Shown here: positions 62,212-64,000 of the stretch, in pieces
How positions within the stretch are numbered: the first letter of the stretch is position 1
Layout: the number at the start of each line of letters is the position of its first letter
Assembly: GCF_013409595.1 (NCBI RefSeq)
Contig: NZ_JACCBD010000001.1
Location: 1,116,001-1,180,000 of the forward strand
DNA length: 64,000 nucleotides
Direction of reading: 5' to 3'
Source: Leucobacter aridicollis
GTDB taxonomy: Bacteria; Actinomycetota; Actinomycetes; Actinomycetales; Microbacteriaceae
Position numbers and translations under genes: made by a program
The notes under the pieces: model-generated
Databases searched by the model: none
The model's input: the letters and a program-made list of their open reading frames with translations, nothing else
Told to the model about the DNA's origin: nothing

Positions 62212-63114
62212 ATGAGCACGAAACTTATCGATGAAGATACCCTCACCGCCCAGATCGCCAAGGTCGCCGAAGACGCTGGGGTGTTCGCGTTCGCGCACGC
62301 CCGCGACATCGACACGGGCGTCGAAGTCGGCTTCCGCTCTGACGACCCCACCGTGACGGCCTCGGTCTTCAAGGTTCCCGTGCTCGTCGAGTACGTGCGC
62401 CAGGTGGCCGCGGGAGAGCTCGACCCCGCGCAGCGCATCGAGGTATCGCCGTCGGAGGCAACGATGGGCCCCACGGGCCTGAGCGTGTTCTCGGACGTCG
62501 CCGACTGGTCGCTGCGCGACATCGCGACCTCGATGATCACGGTGAGTGACAACGCGGCGACCGACATCGTCACAGGGCTCGTCACTGTGGATCGCGTCAA
62601 CTCGACGATGCGTGAGCTCGGGCTGCCCGGCACGCAGCTGACCGGTGATTGCTCGGTCATTTTCGACGACATCGCGAAGGATCTCGCGGCGGCCGGCATC
62701 GGCACCATCGACGGCATGGCGAGCGTGGACTACGACACCGCCGCGACCTTCACCGCCGCGACGCCCGAAAAGACCAACCGCACGACGCCGCGCGAGGCGA
62801 CGTCGCTCCTGCAGCAGATCTGGACGGACGCCGCGGCGACGCCCGAGGCTTGCGCCGAGGCGCGCCGCATCCTCGGCATGCAGGTGTGGCCGCATCGCCT
62901 GAGCGCCGGCTTCCCGCGCGACGACGTGAAGATCAGCGGCAAGACCGGCACGATCGGCATGGTGCGCAACGAGATCGGGGTCGTCGAGTTCCCGGATGGC
63001 AAGCGCCACGCGATCGCCGTCTTCCTGCGCGGCAAGACGCTGCAGTCGCGCAACCCGGCGGCAGACCGCGCGATCGGGGACATCGCGCGCCTGCTCTCCG
63101 ACGCGCTCGGCTAG
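62212..63114 (+). CDS. Class A beta-lactamase-like serine hydrolase without signal peptide
   Basis: 300 aa. It has the penicillin-recognising motifs SVFK (S-x-x-K with nucleophile), VSDN (SDN) and SGKTGT (KTG). An upstream GTG (62155) would add a weakly hydrophobic stretch, but TAGTCT lies 7 nt before the ATG at 62212 and implies a leaderless start there, leaving no export signal. The omega-loop glutamate motif ExxxN of true class A enzymes is not clear (only PEKTN is nearby). It is therefore likely a cytoplasmic hydrolase or esterase rather than an antibiotic-resistance enzyme. Confidence 0.8.
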   Translation: MSTKLIDEDTLTAQIAKVAEDAGVFAFAHARDIDTGVEVGFRSDDPTVTASVFKVPVLVEYVRQVAAGELDPAQRIEVSPSEATMGPTGLSVFSDVADWSLRDIATSMITVSDNAATDIVTGLVTVDRVNSTMRELGLPGTQLTGDCSVIFDDIAKDLAAAGIGTIDGMASVDYDTAATFTAATPEKTNRTTPREATSLLQQIWTDAAATPEACAEARRILGMQVWPHRLSAGFPRDDVKISGKTGTIGMVRNEIGVVEFPDGKRHAIAVFLRGKTLQSRNPAADRAIGDIARLLSDALG

Positions 63115-63143
63115 CCCGAGCTCCCAGCAGCCTGGCGAGCACA

Positions 63144-63181
63144 CAATAGCCCGGGCCCCGTTCACGGGGCCCGGGCTATTG
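63144..63181. terminator. Strong bidirectional terminator
   Basis: Perfect 17-bp arms (63144-63160 and 63165-63181) around TTCA, between the convergent hydrolase and DppA genes. The AT-rich stem ends (CAATA/TATTG) suit termination in both directions. Confidence 0.9.
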
Positions 63182-63193
63182 CGCGTGTGCTGG

Positions 63194-64000
63194 TTAGCGG
63201 TTGATGAGCGGCAGCATGCCGCGCAGCGACGCGGCGGCGAACTGGTAGCACGCGGTGATGAAGTTCACGGCCTCGCGCGGCGAGCGCGCGGTGAGCTTGA
63301 TTGTGCGGATCGCGGTGCGCTCGGCCGTCGGGATCATCTGCGCGAGCTCCGCGGAGGGGATGTTTGGCATGTCGATCTCCGCCTCGATGATCTCCGGCAC
63401 CGGGGCGAGCGCCAGCTCACCGGCGCCCTCCACGGCGCGCTTCGCCGCGTCGTGGATGAGACGGCGCGACTCGGTGGGGGAGACGGAGTCGGCCGCGTTG
63501 TAGCCGTGCGCCTCCTTCACCGTCACCGTGTGGATGCCGGGCAGCGAGGTCGCGATGTCGGCGCAGATCACGTCGTCGCCGGTGAGGAGCGCGACGGGCA
63601 CGCCGACCGCGGCCGCCTGCAGCGCGTTCACGTCCGCCTCGGAGACCGGAGTGCCGTTGACGCGCACCTCGTTGAAGAGCGACGAGTAGGTGTGCGCGAT
63701 GACGCCCGGCCCGCCTGCGGCCGCGTGGTAGCCGATGAAGAGTGCGACGTCGTGGTCCTTGTCGATGCCCTCGGCCATGCAGTCGACCTTGGGGCTGCCG
63801 AATACGACGCGGGCGCGCTGGTCGAGATCCTCGTGAATGAGGTTGTCCATCGTGCCGTGGCTGTCGTTGATGGTCACCTCGGTCGCGCCACCGGCAAAGG
63901 CCCCCTCGATGGCAGCGTTCGCCTCGCCGGTCATCAGCTGCTGCGCGCGCGGGTAGCCGTGGCCGCCTCGGACAACCTGGTCCATCGTGGCGATGCCTGC
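63194..64000 (-). CDS. D-aminopeptidase DppA family (M55), N-terminus cut by window edge
   Basis: The frame is open to the right edge; residues AGIAT precede MDQVVRGGHGYP, as in the family, so about 10-15 N-terminal residues with the first two zinc ligands are missing. About 269 aa are present. Zinc and catalytic histidines are visible in INDSHGTMDN, ALFIGYHAAAG and GVIAHTYSS, with GDDVICAD and KEAHGYNAADSVSP downstream. M55 enzymes hydrolyse D-Ala-containing dipeptides released from cell wall. Usually next to dipeptide transporter genes, which may lie outside the window. Confidence 0.92.
   Translation of the reverse strand, partial: AGIATMDQVVRGGHGYPRAQQLMTGEANAAIEGAFAGGATEVTINDSHGTMDNLIHEDLDQRARVVFGSPKVDCMAEGIDKDHDVALFIGYHAAAGGPGVIAHTYSSLFNEVRVNGTPVSEADVNALQAAAVGVPVALLTGDDVICADIATSLPGIHTVTVKEAHGYNAADSVSPTESRRLIHDAAKRAVEGAGELALAPVPEIIEAEIDMPNIPSAELAQMIPTAERTAIRTIKLTARSPREAVNFITACYQFAAASLRGMLPLINR

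Overview
The window is high-GC DNA, densely coded on both strands, from an actinobacterium. A single-chain 2-oxoglutarate decarboxylase/dehydrogenase (E2 and E1 fused), many apparently leaderless genes, a MetX/MetY methionine route and AbiEi/DUF559-type proteins all fit Microbacteriaceae. Leucobacter is my best guess from overall character only. I see no rRNA, tRNA, CRISPR array or insertion sequence. Both ends cut a gene.

Layout. 1-937: PadR regulator and HAAS-type membrane protein. 1268-7762: an aldehyde dehydrogenase, agmatine deiminase and the giant kgd gene. 8004-10393: a pair of CNNM/CBS membrane proteins, followed by a 17-19 bp tandem array and a long hairpin. 10634-15557: a four-gene MacAB-like export operon with a Cys-repeat lipoprotein. 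15729-18373: metX and metY. 18539-20199: an SDR enzyme and uracil-DNA glycosylase. 20415-32108: histidine utilisation (hutG, hutH, hutU, hutI, an IclR regulator, two permeases), interrupted by a TetR/MFS efflux pair. 33265-40154: homoprotocatechuate meta-cleavage genes (hpaD, hpaE, a FAH-RraA fusion, hpaI, hpaH) with a GntR regulator. 40333-42657: a DEAD-box RNA helicase. 42745-47394: aldehyde dehydrogenase, copper amine oxidase and an AraC regulator. 47474-53803: glycolate/glyoxylate genes (glcD, IclR, malate synthase G, MHS transporter). 54149-55288: a DUF559 protein in lower-GC DNA. 55584-60384: a ThDP enzyme, an IclR regulator and a MobA-like flavin hydroxylase. 60434-64000: Lrp/AsnC regulator, amino-acid dehydrogenase, a class A beta-lactamase-like protein and DppA.

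How it fits together. The window is a catabolic region for nitrogenous and aromatic compounds. Amine oxidase plus aldehyde dehydrogenase would turn dopamine into 3,4-dihydroxyphenylacetate, the substrate of HpaD. Tyramine would need an extra hydroxylase not seen here. The Hpa enzymes then lead to pyruvate and succinate semialdehyde. The Hut enzymes convert histidine to glutamate. GlcD and malate synthase G feed glycolate carbon into malate.

Regulation can partly be read from the sequence. An identical palindrome lies about 62 bp upstream of the predicted start sites of hutG, hutH and hutU. A GATCGTATACGATC-type site precedes both hpa transcription units. An IclR-type site sits in the malate synthase/iclR divergent promoter, and a PcaU/PobR-like site lies before the flavin hydroxylase. 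The least explained elements are a dispersed hairpin repeat (two copies), a 28-bp-stem hairpin after ung, the FAH-RraA fusion, the amine oxidase with metal-binding-like tails, and the lipoprotein/MacAB-like operon.
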